Source: QAMH01 sp964435565
Lineage (GTDB): Bacteria; Actinomycetota; Coriobacteriia; Coriobacteriales; QAMH01
Assembly (NCBI GenBank): GCA_964435565.1
Contig: CAYSZR010000022.1
Span: 1-30,565 of the forward strand
Length of the DNA stretch: 30,565 nucleotides
Direction of reading: 5' to 3'
Shown: piece after piece, positions 1 to 6,065 of the stretch
How the letters are laid out: each line of letters starts with the position of its first letter
Numbering within the stretch: position 1 is the stretch's first letter
Notes under the pieces: generated by a model
What the model saw: only the letters and a program-made list of their open reading frames with translations
What the model was told of the DNA's origin: nothing
The model's database searches: none
Program-made: the position numbers and the translations under genes

Positions 1-2
1 AG

Positions 3-56
3 TCGGGCATTCACTCGCAACAGAAGTTCATCGATATGATGGACGAGGCCATCTAG
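3..56 (+). CDS. C-terminal end of an unidentified protein (partial)
   Basis: An open frame enters from the left edge and ends at a TAG at 54-56. Only 17 residues are visible (SGIHSQQKFIDMMDEAI), too few to assign a family. It lies about 195 bp upstream of the molybdenum enzyme gene on the same strand. A maturation chaperone of the TorD type would fit that position, but this is a guess from context only. The frame could also be chance, since nothing upstream can be checked. Confidence 0.45.
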   Translation, partial: SGIHSQQKFIDMMDEAI

Positions 57-59
57 CTG

Positions 60-84
60 CTCTTTCAACCTCTTGGGTTGAGAG
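60..84 (+). terminator. Possible weak terminator hairpin after the first partial gene
   Basis: CTCT and CAACC (60-63, 66-70, with a two-base TT bulge) can pair with GGTTG and AGAG (76-84) around a five-base loop. No T-run follows, so intrinsic termination is uncertain. The right arm also overlaps the -35-like element of the next promoter. Confidence 0.25.
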
Positions 85-108
85 CGCGTCATGGCTCAAA
101 CGTATAGT
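78..108 (+). promoter_or_regulatory. Candidate promoter of the molybdenum enzyme operon
   Basis: TTGAGA at 78-83 and TATAGT at 103-108 are separated by 19 bp, slightly longer than the usual 17. Transcription would start near 115, giving a leader of roughly 135 nt before the ATG at 252. That leader contains the two inverted repeats described separately. Confidence 0.4.
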
Positions 109-137
109 GCGAATGCATGGTATCAACCCCCTTTCCT

Positions 138-161
138 ATTTCGCATGGGTACGTGCGAAAT
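138..161 (+). promoter_or_regulatory. Inverted repeat 1 in the molybdenum enzyme leader
   Basis: ATTTCGCA (138-145) is followed by its exact reverse complement TGCGAAAT (154-161). In RNA, U146-G153 and G147-C152 extend the stem to 10 bp closed by a GGUA tetraloop. It may be an RNA hairpin or a dyad operator. Confidence 0.55.
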
Positions 162-176
162 CTAGGATGCCTTATA

Positions 177-203
177 TGCAATGCACGAAGACAGTGCATT
201 GCA
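177..203 (+). promoter_or_regulatory. Inverted repeat 2 in the molybdenum enzyme leader
   Basis: TGCAATGCAC (177-186) and GTGCATTGCA (194-203) are perfect 10-bp arms around a 7-base loop. The site lies 16 bp after inverted repeat 1 and ends about 30 bp before the ribosome binding site. No T-run follows, so a terminator is unlikely; an operator or leader structure fits better. Confidence 0.6.
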
Positions 204-251
204 AGGTGTTTCATAAAGAAACGAGAGAAGAGAGAGAAGGGGGATTCATAC

Positions 252-2591
252 ATGCCAGAAGACATCGAGCCTGCAACCGAAGGCAAGCAGCGAGATGAAA
301 TCGGTACTGAAGCAGAAGAGAACCAGTTCAACTTTGGAGCCGGTCAGACTTTTGAGCTTCAGGAGACCCACTACAGTAAGCCTTGGCAGTGGCAAGAAGG
401 TGACTACACCGTTACGCGTTCATCCGTCTGGTCAGCTCCTGGCTGCCATGAAGGCTGCGGTGTGCTCGTGACCACAGACAAGGACGGCAAGATCGTAGAT
501 ATCGAAGGCGATCCGGAAGACCCATATAATCAGGGTCGTCTATGCCCAAGATGCCTCGCATTCAAGCAAGTCGAGTATCATCCCGACCGCATCCTGTATC
601 CAATGAAGCGTGCAGGAGAGCGCGGTGAGAACAAGTGGGAGCGTATTTCTTGGGACGAAGCGCTTGACACGTGCGAGCGAGAGTTCAAACGTATTGCCGA
701 GACCTACGGCCCCGAGACCATCCATGCGCACCGTGGAACAGCCCGCGATATTATGTGGCAGGTAGGACGCTTGCTGTATTCGATGCAGTCGCCAAACGAA
801 TATGGTGTTCTGTCGGGCACGGCTTGTTATTTGCCACGCGTATCGCTCATGATCATGACCTATGGCGGCATGCTTATTGCAGACATGTCGCAGTTTATGG
901 TCGATCGCTATGATAATGACGAATGGGTTTGCCCAGAGTGCACGATCGTCTGGGGATGTAACCCGACTATTTCCAATCCAGACTTCTATATGGGGCATTG
1001 GGTGACCGATGTCATGAAGAAGGGCTGCAAGCTCATCGTTGTCGACCCGCGTGTCACGTGGCTTGCTGCGAGTGCGGATATCCACTTGATGGTTCGCAGC
1101 GGCACGGATACGGCGCTTGCCTTGGGTATGCTTAAATGCATCATCGAGGAAGATCTCTACGACCACGACTTTGTCGAGCGTTGGACCTACGGCTTCGAAT
1201 CACTTGCCGAGCGCTGCGATCAGTACTCATGGGATTTCATTGCCGATACGTGCTGGGTTTCTGCTGACAAGATCAAGGAAGCCGCCCGTATGTTCGCGAA
1301 TGCCAACCCCGGTTCCATTGTTTGGGGACTCGCTGTTGATATGCAATCGCAGGGAACCCCGTGCGCGCAAGCCATCGCTGCGCTCTGGACGGTTTGCGGT
1401 GACCTCGATGTTCCCGGTGGTGTTGTCTATACTGCTGCTCCTATGGGTGTCAATCAGCCTTCTGCCGGCGCATGGGGTTACTATGACATTCTTTCGCCGG
1501 AAATGCAGAAGAAGCGCATTGGCTGGCAGGAATACCCGATGTATCGCTATGGTCTCACGCAGGCTGGCCCACCCGATCTTATCCTCGAGGTTGCTGAAGC
1601 AGGCGGTCTTAAGGGCCTTTGGATCCAGTCGTCCAATACGCTTTCCTCGATGTCGTGCGAGACCGAACGCTGGTATGAGGCCTTGAAGAAATGCGAGTTC
1701 GTGGCTGCATGCGATATCTTCATGAACCCGACCATACAGCACCTTGCCGATATTGTGCTCCCGGTCAAGACTTGGGCTGAAAAGAAGGGCGTCCGCGCGC
1801 ATTATTACTTCCTTTCTGCTATTTCCCAGACTTGCGCCACCGAAGGTACGGCAAAGTCCGATGTCGAGATTAATCTTGCGCTTGGCAGTCGTTTCGATAA
1901 GAACTGCTGGCCATGGAAAGACGACGAGGAATGCTTCGACGAGATGCTCGAACCCTCTACTTATAAGTGGGCGGAGCTTCGCGATCATGGACCGATGTAT
2001 CAGAAGTATGAGTATCGTAAATACGAAAAGGGCCTTTTGCGCCCCGACGGGCAGGTGGGCTTCAATACGCCGACTGGCCGTATCGAGCTGTACGCCTCGC
2101 TGTTCGTGAACTTCGGCTATGATCCGCTTCCCTATATCGAAGAGCCTGGCATCGGCCCTGTCACGACTCCGGAGCTCTATAAAGAGTACCCGCTCATCAT
2201 GACGACTGGTGCACGTACGACGTCGTTCTTCCATTCCGAGCATCGTCAGATTCCGTATCTTCGCCAGCTTACCCCTGATCCGTGGGTTCAGATCAATCCC
2301 AAGACCGCGGCCAAGCAGAACATTTCGGAAGGCGACTGGGTATGGGTTGAAAATCATCGTGGTCGTTGTCGCCAGCGCGCACGCATCACTTTCGAGGTTG
2401 CTGAATACGCAGTTGCCTGCCAGCACGGCTGGTGGTTCCCTGAGCAAGACGGCACTTCGCCGAATCTGTATGGCTGGCGCCAGTCAGATGTCAACCAGCT
2501 TTTGCGCAATAAGCCGGGTCAGACCGGGTTTGGCGCGGACCTCAAGTGCACCTTGTGCAAAGTCTACCGTTGCAAGGAGGAGGAGATCTAG
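252..2591 (+). CDS. Molybdopterin (bis-MGD) oxidoreductase, catalytic subunit, DMSO-reductase superfamily
   Basis: A 779-residue catalytic subunit that should bind bis-MGD molybdenum and one iron-sulfur cluster. The N-terminal cluster region contains WSAPGCHEGC and, about 28 residues on, LCPRC, giving C-x3-C...C-x2-C instead of the textbook C-x2-C-x3-C...C. A segment around SGTACYLPR is where the Mo ligand usually sits; Cys is a plausible ligand. The C-terminal dinucleotide-binding domain begins near LIMTTGARTTSFFHSEHRQ. The ATG at 252 is chosen because AGAAGGGGG lies just upstream; the frame is open back to 117 but that part looks non-coding. No Tat signal is seen, so the enzyme should be cytoplasmic. 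It overlaps functionally with the ferredoxin gene that starts immediately after its stop. Pyrogallol transhydroxylase, acetylene hydratase and gut catechol dehydroxylases are the nearest known kinds; the substrate is unknown. Confidence 0.93.
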   Translation: MPEDIEPATEGKQRDEIGTEAEENQFNFGAGQTFELQETHYSKPWQWQEGDYTVTRSSVWSAPGCHEGCGVLVTTDKDGKIVDIEGDPEDPYNQGRLCPRCLAFKQVEYHPDRILYPMKRAGERGENKWERISWDEALDTCEREFKRIAETYGPETIHAHRGTARDIMWQVGRLLYSMQSPNEYGVLSGTACYLPRVSLMIMTYGGMLIADMSQFMVDRYDNDEWVCPECTIVWGCNPTISNPDFYMGHWVTDVMKKGCKLIVVDPRVTWLAASADIHLMVRSGTDTALALGMLKCIIEEDLYDHDFVERWTYGFESLAERCDQYSWDFIADTCWVSADKIKEAARMFANANPGSIVWGLAVDMQSQGTPCAQAIAALWTVCGDLDVPGGVVYTAAPMGVNQPSAGAWGYYDILSPEMQKKRIGWQEYPMYRYGLTQAGPPDLILEVAEAGGLKGLWIQSSNTLSSMSCETERWYEALKKCEFVAACDIFMNPTIQHLADIVLPVKTWAEKKGVRAHYYFLSAISQTCATEGTAKSDVEINLALGSRFDKNCWPWKDDEECFDEMLEPSTYKWAELRDHGPMYQKYEYRKYEKGLLRPDGQVGFNTPTGRIELYASLFVNFGYDPLPYIEEPGIGPVTTPELYKEYPLIMTTGARTTSFFHSEHRQIPYLRQLTPDPWVQINPKTAAKQNISEGDWVWVENHRGRCRQRARITFEVAEYAVACQHGWWFPEQDGTSPNLYGWRQSDVNQLLRNKPGQTGFGADLKCTLCKVYRCKEEEI

Positions 2592-2957
2592 ATGTACGGG
2601 ATTCTTATCGATTACCAGTACTGCTCCGGTTGCTATTCATGCGAAATCGCGTGTCAGTCAGAGCATGACCTCGACCTCGAGCAGTGGGGTATCAAGGTTC
2701 AGCAGCTCGGGCCGTGGCCGATTCATGGCACCGAGAAGTATGTCTATAACTTTGTTCCGACGCCAACGGCATTGTGCGATCTGTGCGTGGATCGCCTTAA
2801 GCGCGGCAAGGACCCCTCTTGCGTGCATCATTGCCAGGCTGATGTCATGAGTTTTGGCCCGGTTGAGGAGCTTGTGAAGAAAATGGAAGACAAGCCTTTC
2901 CAGGTTCTGTTCATTCCACCAAGGGCTGCTGAAATCGAAGCAGACATGTCTGAGTAA
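2592..2957 (+). CDS. 4Fe-4S ferredoxin-type electron-transfer subunit of the molybdenum enzyme
   Basis: A 121-residue protein that should carry two [4Fe-4S] clusters and pass electrons to the catalytic subunit. Two Cys groups are visible: YCSGCYSCEIAC (C-x2-C-x2-C-x3-C) at residues 11-21 and C-x2-C-x11-C-x3-C at about residues 62-82. It is shorter than DmsB-type subunits, which carry four clusters, and resembles the small subunits of pyrogallol transhydroxylase-like enzymes. The ATG follows the TAG of the catalytic gene directly, and its ribosome binding site AAGGAGGAGG lies inside the end of that gene, so translation is probably coupled. No signal peptide or membrane anchor is present, and no membrane subunit is encoded nearby, so the electron donor must be soluble or encoded elsewhere. 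Confidence 0.92.
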   Translation: MYGILIDYQYCSGCYSCEIACQSEHDLDLEQWGIKVQQLGPWPIHGTEKYVYNFVPTPTALCDLCVDRLKRGKDPSCVHHCQADVMSFGPVEELVKKMEDKPFQVLFIPPRAAEIEADMSE

Positions 2958-2978
2958 GCGAACGGTTCCAAATGGTTT

Positions 2979-3015
2979 ACGGGAGGGGCGTGTTGTGCGA
3001 CGGCGTCCCTCCCGT
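2979..3015 (+). promoter_or_regulatory. GC-rich 12-bp hairpin between ferredoxin and zinc-ribbon genes
   Basis: The arm 2979-2990 (starting ACGGGAGGG) pairs with 3004-3015 (ending CCCTCCCGT) over 12 bp with one G-U pair and a 13-base loop. No T-run follows, so it is not a classic intrinsic terminator. It could protect or process the upstream mRNA, or lower expression of the downstream miniprotein. Confidence 0.5.
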
Positions 3016-3041
3016 GGTATGGAGAATCGGGGATAAGGAGT

Positions 3042-3233
3042 TTGGAAGAATTCGATACTGTCGATATACGTGGGGGATTGTGTTGGCCTTGTACGTGTTG
3101 CAATCGATGCGGCAGGCTCAGCAACAAGTATCGATGTCCGGTATGCCAGTGCGAGCTTGAGCCTGATGACAGTATATGTTCGAACTGCGGGGCTCCTGCC
3201 CCACCAAAGCCAGGAGTCAAGAGAACGAATTGA
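3042..3233 (+). CDS. Small Cys-rich zinc-ribbon protein
   Basis: A 63-residue protein with 10 cysteines. The C-terminal half has the zinc-ribbon pattern CPVCQC...ICSNCGAPAPP, and a second Cys group, LCWPCTCCNRC, lies at residues 14-23. The start is the TTG at 3042, supported by GGATAAGGAG just upstream; no ATG fits the frame. It follows the molybdenum enzyme genes and precedes slyD, so a role in metal handling, enzyme maturation or protein contacts is possible but not shown. Two zinc sites could form. A different frame is open over 2972-3160 but has no ribosome binding site or recognisable motif and was not preferred. Confidence 0.65.
   Translation: MEEFDTVDIRGGLCWPCTCCNRCGRLSNKYRCPVCQCELEPDDSICSNCGAPAPPKPGVKRTN
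3189..3202 (+). repeat. Short perfect hairpin within the zinc-ribbon gene
   Basis: GGGGC (3189-3193) and GCCCC (3198-3202) flank the four bases TCCT. It lies inside the coding sequence and may be only a consequence of the Cys-Gly-Ala-Pro codons. Confidence 0.3.
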
Positions 3234-3257
3234 CAGGTGAACAATCCTGCATATGAA
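3230..3257 (+). promoter_or_regulatory. Candidate slyD promoter
   Basis: A perfect TTGACA at 3230-3235, overlapping the stop of the zinc-ribbon gene, is followed after 16 bp by TATGAA at 3252-3257. Transcription would start near 3264, just before the ATG at 3268, which favours that start over the ATG at 3253. Confidence 0.5.
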
Positions 3258-3267
3258 AGGATCATCT

Positions 3268-3786
3268 ATGGTACGAGAAGGTCAATTTGCATCGGTATCA
3301 TATATCGGCCGTTTTGAAGATGGCGAAATCTTCGATCGGAGCGAGGAGCATGGCGGAACGCTCGACTTCGTGGTGGGTGGCGATAATATCATCGCTGGCA
3401 TTGATGAAGCTGTGCGTACAATGGAAATCGGCGAGACTCGAACGGTGGTTATCGCCTCAGAAGATGCATATGGGCAACGTAGTGATGACAAGATTCAAAT
3501 AGTTACGATCGCCGAGATTTCAGATGGCGAGGAATTGATGCGCCATATAGGTTCGACCGTGTATTTTCAGCAGGATGGGGATTATTTGCCTGCACGCGTT
3601 TCGGACATAGGTGACGGGAAGCTCAGCATCGATTTCAATCATCCTATGGCAGGAAAGACACTCATTTTCGACATAACGCTCGTGTCGGTTGCTGACTGTG
3701 GCGACGATATGCATAGGGACGGCTCCTGCATGAAGGTGATTGCTGCTCCTGACACGCCTGCTGCCCCCGGCGAAAAGTGCGCATGA
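3268..3786 (+). CDS. slyD: FKBP-type peptidyl-prolyl cis-trans isomerase, SlyD family
   Basis: A 172-residue isomerase and chaperone. Visible family marks are the N-terminal FKBP strand with GEIFDRSEEHG, GGDNIIAGIDEAV, the insert-in-flap region from residue 70, and DFNHPMAGKTLIFDI, which is highly typical of SlyD. The C-terminal tail has three Cys and one His (CGDDMHRDGSC... ending EKCA), a short version of the metal-binding tail that lets SlyD deliver nickel in other bacteria. The ATG at 3268 has AAAGGA upstream; a second ATG at 3253 is in frame. It is downstream of the metalloenzyme genes and a few kilobases from hypE, so a role in metalloenzyme maturation is possible by inference. Confidence 0.9.
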   Translation: MVREGQFASVSYIGRFEDGEIFDRSEEHGGTLDFVVGGDNIIAGIDEAVRTMEIGETRTVVIASEDAYGQRSDDKIQIVTIAEISDGEELMRHIGSTVYFQQDGDYLPARVSDIGDGKLSIDFNHPMAGKTLIFDITLVSVADCGDDMHRDGSCMKVIAAPDTPAAPGEKCA

Positions 3787-3823
3787 CATAATCTGCGGGA
3801 TTTATAGTACAGGCAAAGAAGCG

Positions 3824-3844
3824 AGAGTCTCATTGAGGCTTTTT
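3824..3844 (+). terminator. Probable intrinsic terminator of slyD
   Basis: AGTCTC (3826-3831) pairs with GAGGCT (3835-3840), including one T-G pair, around a three-base ATT loop, and TTTT follows directly. The stem is short, so efficiency is uncertain. It ends about 23 bp before the -10 element of the LuxR gene. Confidence 0.5.
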
Positions 3845-3866
3845 AATATTTCGAGGGTTTTACGGG

Positions 3867-3872
3867 TATAAT
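3867..3872 (+). promoter_or_regulatory. -10 element of the LuxR gene
   Basis: A perfect TATAAT with no convincing -35 at 17 bp. Transcription should begin near 3879. It leaves about 40 nt before the ATG at 3920, and only a base or two before the in-frame TTG at 3881. Confidence 0.5.
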
Positions 3873-3890
3873 CACCTCACTTGTCCTGCG

Positions 3891-3912
3891 CGTCTCTGCG
3901 ATTCGAGAGACG
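3891..3912 (+). promoter_or_regulatory. Inverted repeat in the LuxR leader
   Basis: CGTCTCT (3891-3897) and AGAGACG (3906-3912) are perfect 7-bp arms around 8 bases, ending 7 bases before the ATG at 3920. As RNA it would cover the ribosome entry site; as DNA it could be an autoregulatory operator just downstream of the promoter. Confidence 0.45.
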
Positions 3913-3919
3913 GGTGCAT

Positions 3920-5431
3920 ATGAACGCGAGAGGGAATTTGAAGCAAAACGAGACGGTTTCGCCCGAAACCAAAACTCATACGATGTCTGCTGTTGAGCTA
4001 TTGAGTACCCTTGGCCTCTCATGCTTGGTCGGGTGGATGCTGCTCGCTTTTTTCTGCCTTCCCCGTGTTTATGCTGCCAGTGATCCCCATTATGTTTACA
4101 ACCTTGAGTTCCTGGGCACGTTTCTGGGCGTTGCGGCAGGCTATCTTATATTGCATAAGCTCGGGCAGCAATCGACCTTTAACCCATTTGCGCGTGGATT
4201 TGTCGCGCTCGCGTTGGTTTGCGGGCTTATCCTTCCGGCGCTTGTGTTTGCGCAGGGATATGGCATCGACATTTCATATATTGCGATCTGCGCCGTAAAT
4301 CTGTGTACAGGTTTTTCCTTCGCGGTTTTCTTCACTGCATGGCTTGACGTGGCCTCTCGTTTGCATCCGCGATCATTGGGATATTTCATTGGCTTGTCGT
4401 TTGTTGGGGGTGCTGCCCTGCTTGCGCTTGCCATGCTGACGGGGGAACTGGTGTTGCCATTGCTCGCGGGCATCGAGCTTGTCTGTTCGACTGCGCTGCT
4501 CATGTTCGCTACGGCCAATGTCGAGTTCAACGATACGCGTGCTCCGCTTGAATCCGTGCCCGATGTATGGCGGTTTTCGCGCGACGTCGAACCATCGTTT
4601 TTCATGTTTGGCGTCGTGTTCGCATGTGGTTTCGTGCGCCTGTTTGCCTTCGATGAATCCGCTGTTCCGCTAGGTTTGCTCTCGGTATTGATAGGCGCAT
4701 TTATCACCGTGACCGTCGCGGGCGGCCACCAGCGTCCGAGCGTGGTGACCGCTCAGCGCATCGTCGCCTTTGTACTTGTCGCTTGCTGCGTCATCATGTC
4801 ATTTACGCCCGGAGAGGTGCAGCTTTTCTGTACGTGTATCATTATCGCGGCATGGGCAACACTCACATGTTTCAACAGTGCATTCATAGTGAGGAAGAGC
4901 ATCCTTGAACGCGCGAACCCATGTTTTCGCGAGGCGCCGCGCAGGCTCGCCCCACTCGCATGTGGATTTTTCTGTGGTTGGGCAATTGCGACCGTGGTGA
5001 ATGTATTCTTTGGTTCAGATGCGGCGGTGTTCTCGACTGTGCGCCTGGTGCTTGCTCTCGTACTCCTTGGTGTTGTCATTGCGTTTATGCCCTTTGAAGA
5101 CAGGCACGAGATAGATGGGAATGTAAAGCTCGACGACGCTACACCTGTCGTCGTGAGCGTTGAGAGTACCGAAGCCGAGCTGTTTGAAGCGCGCTGTGCC
5201 GCTGTCGAGAGGCACTATCAGCTTTCGCCACGTGAAGGCGAGATATTGCGCTATCTTGCAAAAGGACGTAATTCGGCATTTATCCAAGAGAAGCTCGTTA
5301 TCTCGCAGAATACGGTGAAAAGTCATATTGCACGTATCTATAGGAAACTCGATATCCACTCCCAGCAAAAGCTCATGGACTTCGTCGAGCAATTTCCCCT
5401 TGATCTTTCGAATCAAAACCCGAAAGTCTAA
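3920..5431 (+). CDS. LuxR-family transcriptional regulator fused to a ~12-segment membrane domain
   Basis: A 503-residue protein. About 12 hydrophobic segments fill residues 15-395, then a short acidic linker, then a LuxR-type helix-turn-helix at about residues 434-490 (LSPREGEILRYLAKGRN... QNTVKSHIARIYRKL). This membrane-plus-HTH design is abundant in Eggerthellaceae, where members have been linked to induction of nearby catechol dehydroxylase and related molybdenum enzymes. Here it sits just after such a module, on the same strand, so it likely senses the enzyme's substrate at the membrane and activates the operon; this is inference. The ATG at 3920 has only a weak upstream GGG; an in-frame TTG at 3881 lies right after the TATAAT box. 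The membrane part resembles an MFS-like fold but no transport motif is evident. Confidence 0.9.
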   Translation: MNARGNLKQNETVSPETKTHTMSAVELLSTLGLSCLVGWMLLAFFCLPRVYAASDPHYVYNLEFLGTFLGVAAGYLILHKLGQQSTFNPFARGFVALALVCGLILPALVFAQGYGIDISYIAICAVNLCTGFSFAVFFTAWLDVASRLHPRSLGYFIGLSFVGGAALLALAMLTGELVLPLLAGIELVCSTALLMFATANVEFNDTRAPLESVPDVWRFSRDVEPSFFMFGVVFACGFVRLFAFDESAVPLGLLSVLIGAFITVTVAGGHQRPSVVTAQRIVAFVLVACCVIMSFTPGEVQLFCTCIIIAAWATLTCFNSAFIVRKSILERANPCFREAPRRLAPLACGFFCGWAIATVVNVFFGSDAAVFSTVRLVLALVLLGVVIAFMPFEDRHEIDGNVKLDDATPVVVSVESTEAELFEARCAAVERHYQLSPREGEILRYLAKGRNSAFIQEKLVISQNTVKSHIARIYRKLDIHSQQKLMDFVEQFPLDLSNQNPKV

Positions 5432-5457
5432 CCAACGTTTTTCTGCCTGTGTTCCTG

Positions 5458-5463
5458 TATAAT
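5458..5463 (+). promoter_or_regulatory. -10 element of the Nudix gene
   Basis: TGTATAAT, an extended -10 with perfect TATAAT, ends 8 bp before the ATG at 5472. Transcription should start at or next to the A of the ATG, so the message is probably leaderless; no ribosome binding site is present. Confidence 0.55.
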
Positions 5464-5471
5464 CTGCGCTT

Positions 5472-5972
5472 ATGGAAATCTGGGACATATACGATGCGAA
5501 TCGACAGCGCACGGGCAAGACTATGGCGCGTGATGACTGGCGCATGAAACCGGGCGAATATCATATATCGGTGATAGGAGCCATCCAAAAACCCGATGGC
5601 AGGTATCTGATCACCCAGCGTAAAGAGGACAAGCCCTGGGGCGCCGGTTGGTGGGAATTTCCCGGCGGTGCCGTACGCGCAGGCGAAGAGCCCGATCAAG
5701 CTGTAGCGCGCGAGCTTGGCGAAGAGACAGGGCTCGATGTCTCTTCGGTATCGCGGGAACGCGTATACAGCTACGAACGCGTCAATCCCGACGAGCAGAA
5801 TAATTATTTCATGGATGTGTACCGGCTTCGTTTTGATTTTGAGGAAGCTGATGTGAAAGTGCAGGAAGAAGAGGTCGCCGGCTTCATGCTCGCAACGGCT
5901 GATGAGATTCGCGCTTTTGCAGATCAGGGTATATTCCTTCATTACGATAGCATCTGCAGTATTTTTGAATAA
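5472..5972 (+). CDS. Nudix hydrolase family protein
   Basis: A 166-residue cytoplasmic hydrolase of nucleoside-diphosphate-linked compounds. The Nudix box G-x5-E-x7-R-E-x2-E-E-x-G is complete: it runs from GGAVRAGEE to RELGEETGL at about residues 65-88. The N-terminus (EIWDIYDANRQRTGKTMARDD) resembles the YfcD/IPP-isomerase-like branch, in which the substrate is often unknown. The gene follows the LuxR gene by 40 bp but has its own -10 box placed right at the ATG, so it is likely transcribed separately. No specific link to neighbouring genes is evident. Confidence 0.92.
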   Translation: MEIWDIYDANRQRTGKTMARDDWRMKPGEYHISVIGAIQKPDGRYLITQRKEDKPWGAGWWEFPGGAVRAGEEPDQAVARELGEETGLDVSSVSRERVYSYERVNPDEQNNYFMDVYRLRFDFEEADVKVQEEEVAGFMLATADEIRAFADQGIFLHYDSICSIFE

Positions 5973-6029
5973 GCGCATCGCATAGCGCCGTCTGCCTTTC
6001 AGCCTCTGCCCCGTAAAGGGGCGCTGCTC

Positions 6030-6035
6030 TATAAT
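6030..6035 (+). promoter_or_regulatory. -10 element of hypE
   Basis: A perfect TATAAT ending 30 bp before the ATG. Transcription would begin near 6042, leaving a short leader that carries the ribosome binding site GAAAGGA. Confidence 0.5.
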
Positions 6036-6065
6036 TGCGCAATACCAAGGGCGAAAGGACTTCCC

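Noticed and set aside
57..251. Molybdenum-cofactor riboswitch before the enzyme gene
   Set aside because: The leader has two simple hairpins but no multi-stem architecture that I can match to that riboswitch.
1227..2447. Long opposite-strand open frame under the molybdenum enzyme gene
   Set aside because: It mirrors codon bias of the well-supported plus-strand gene, has no recognisable domain and no ribosome binding site.
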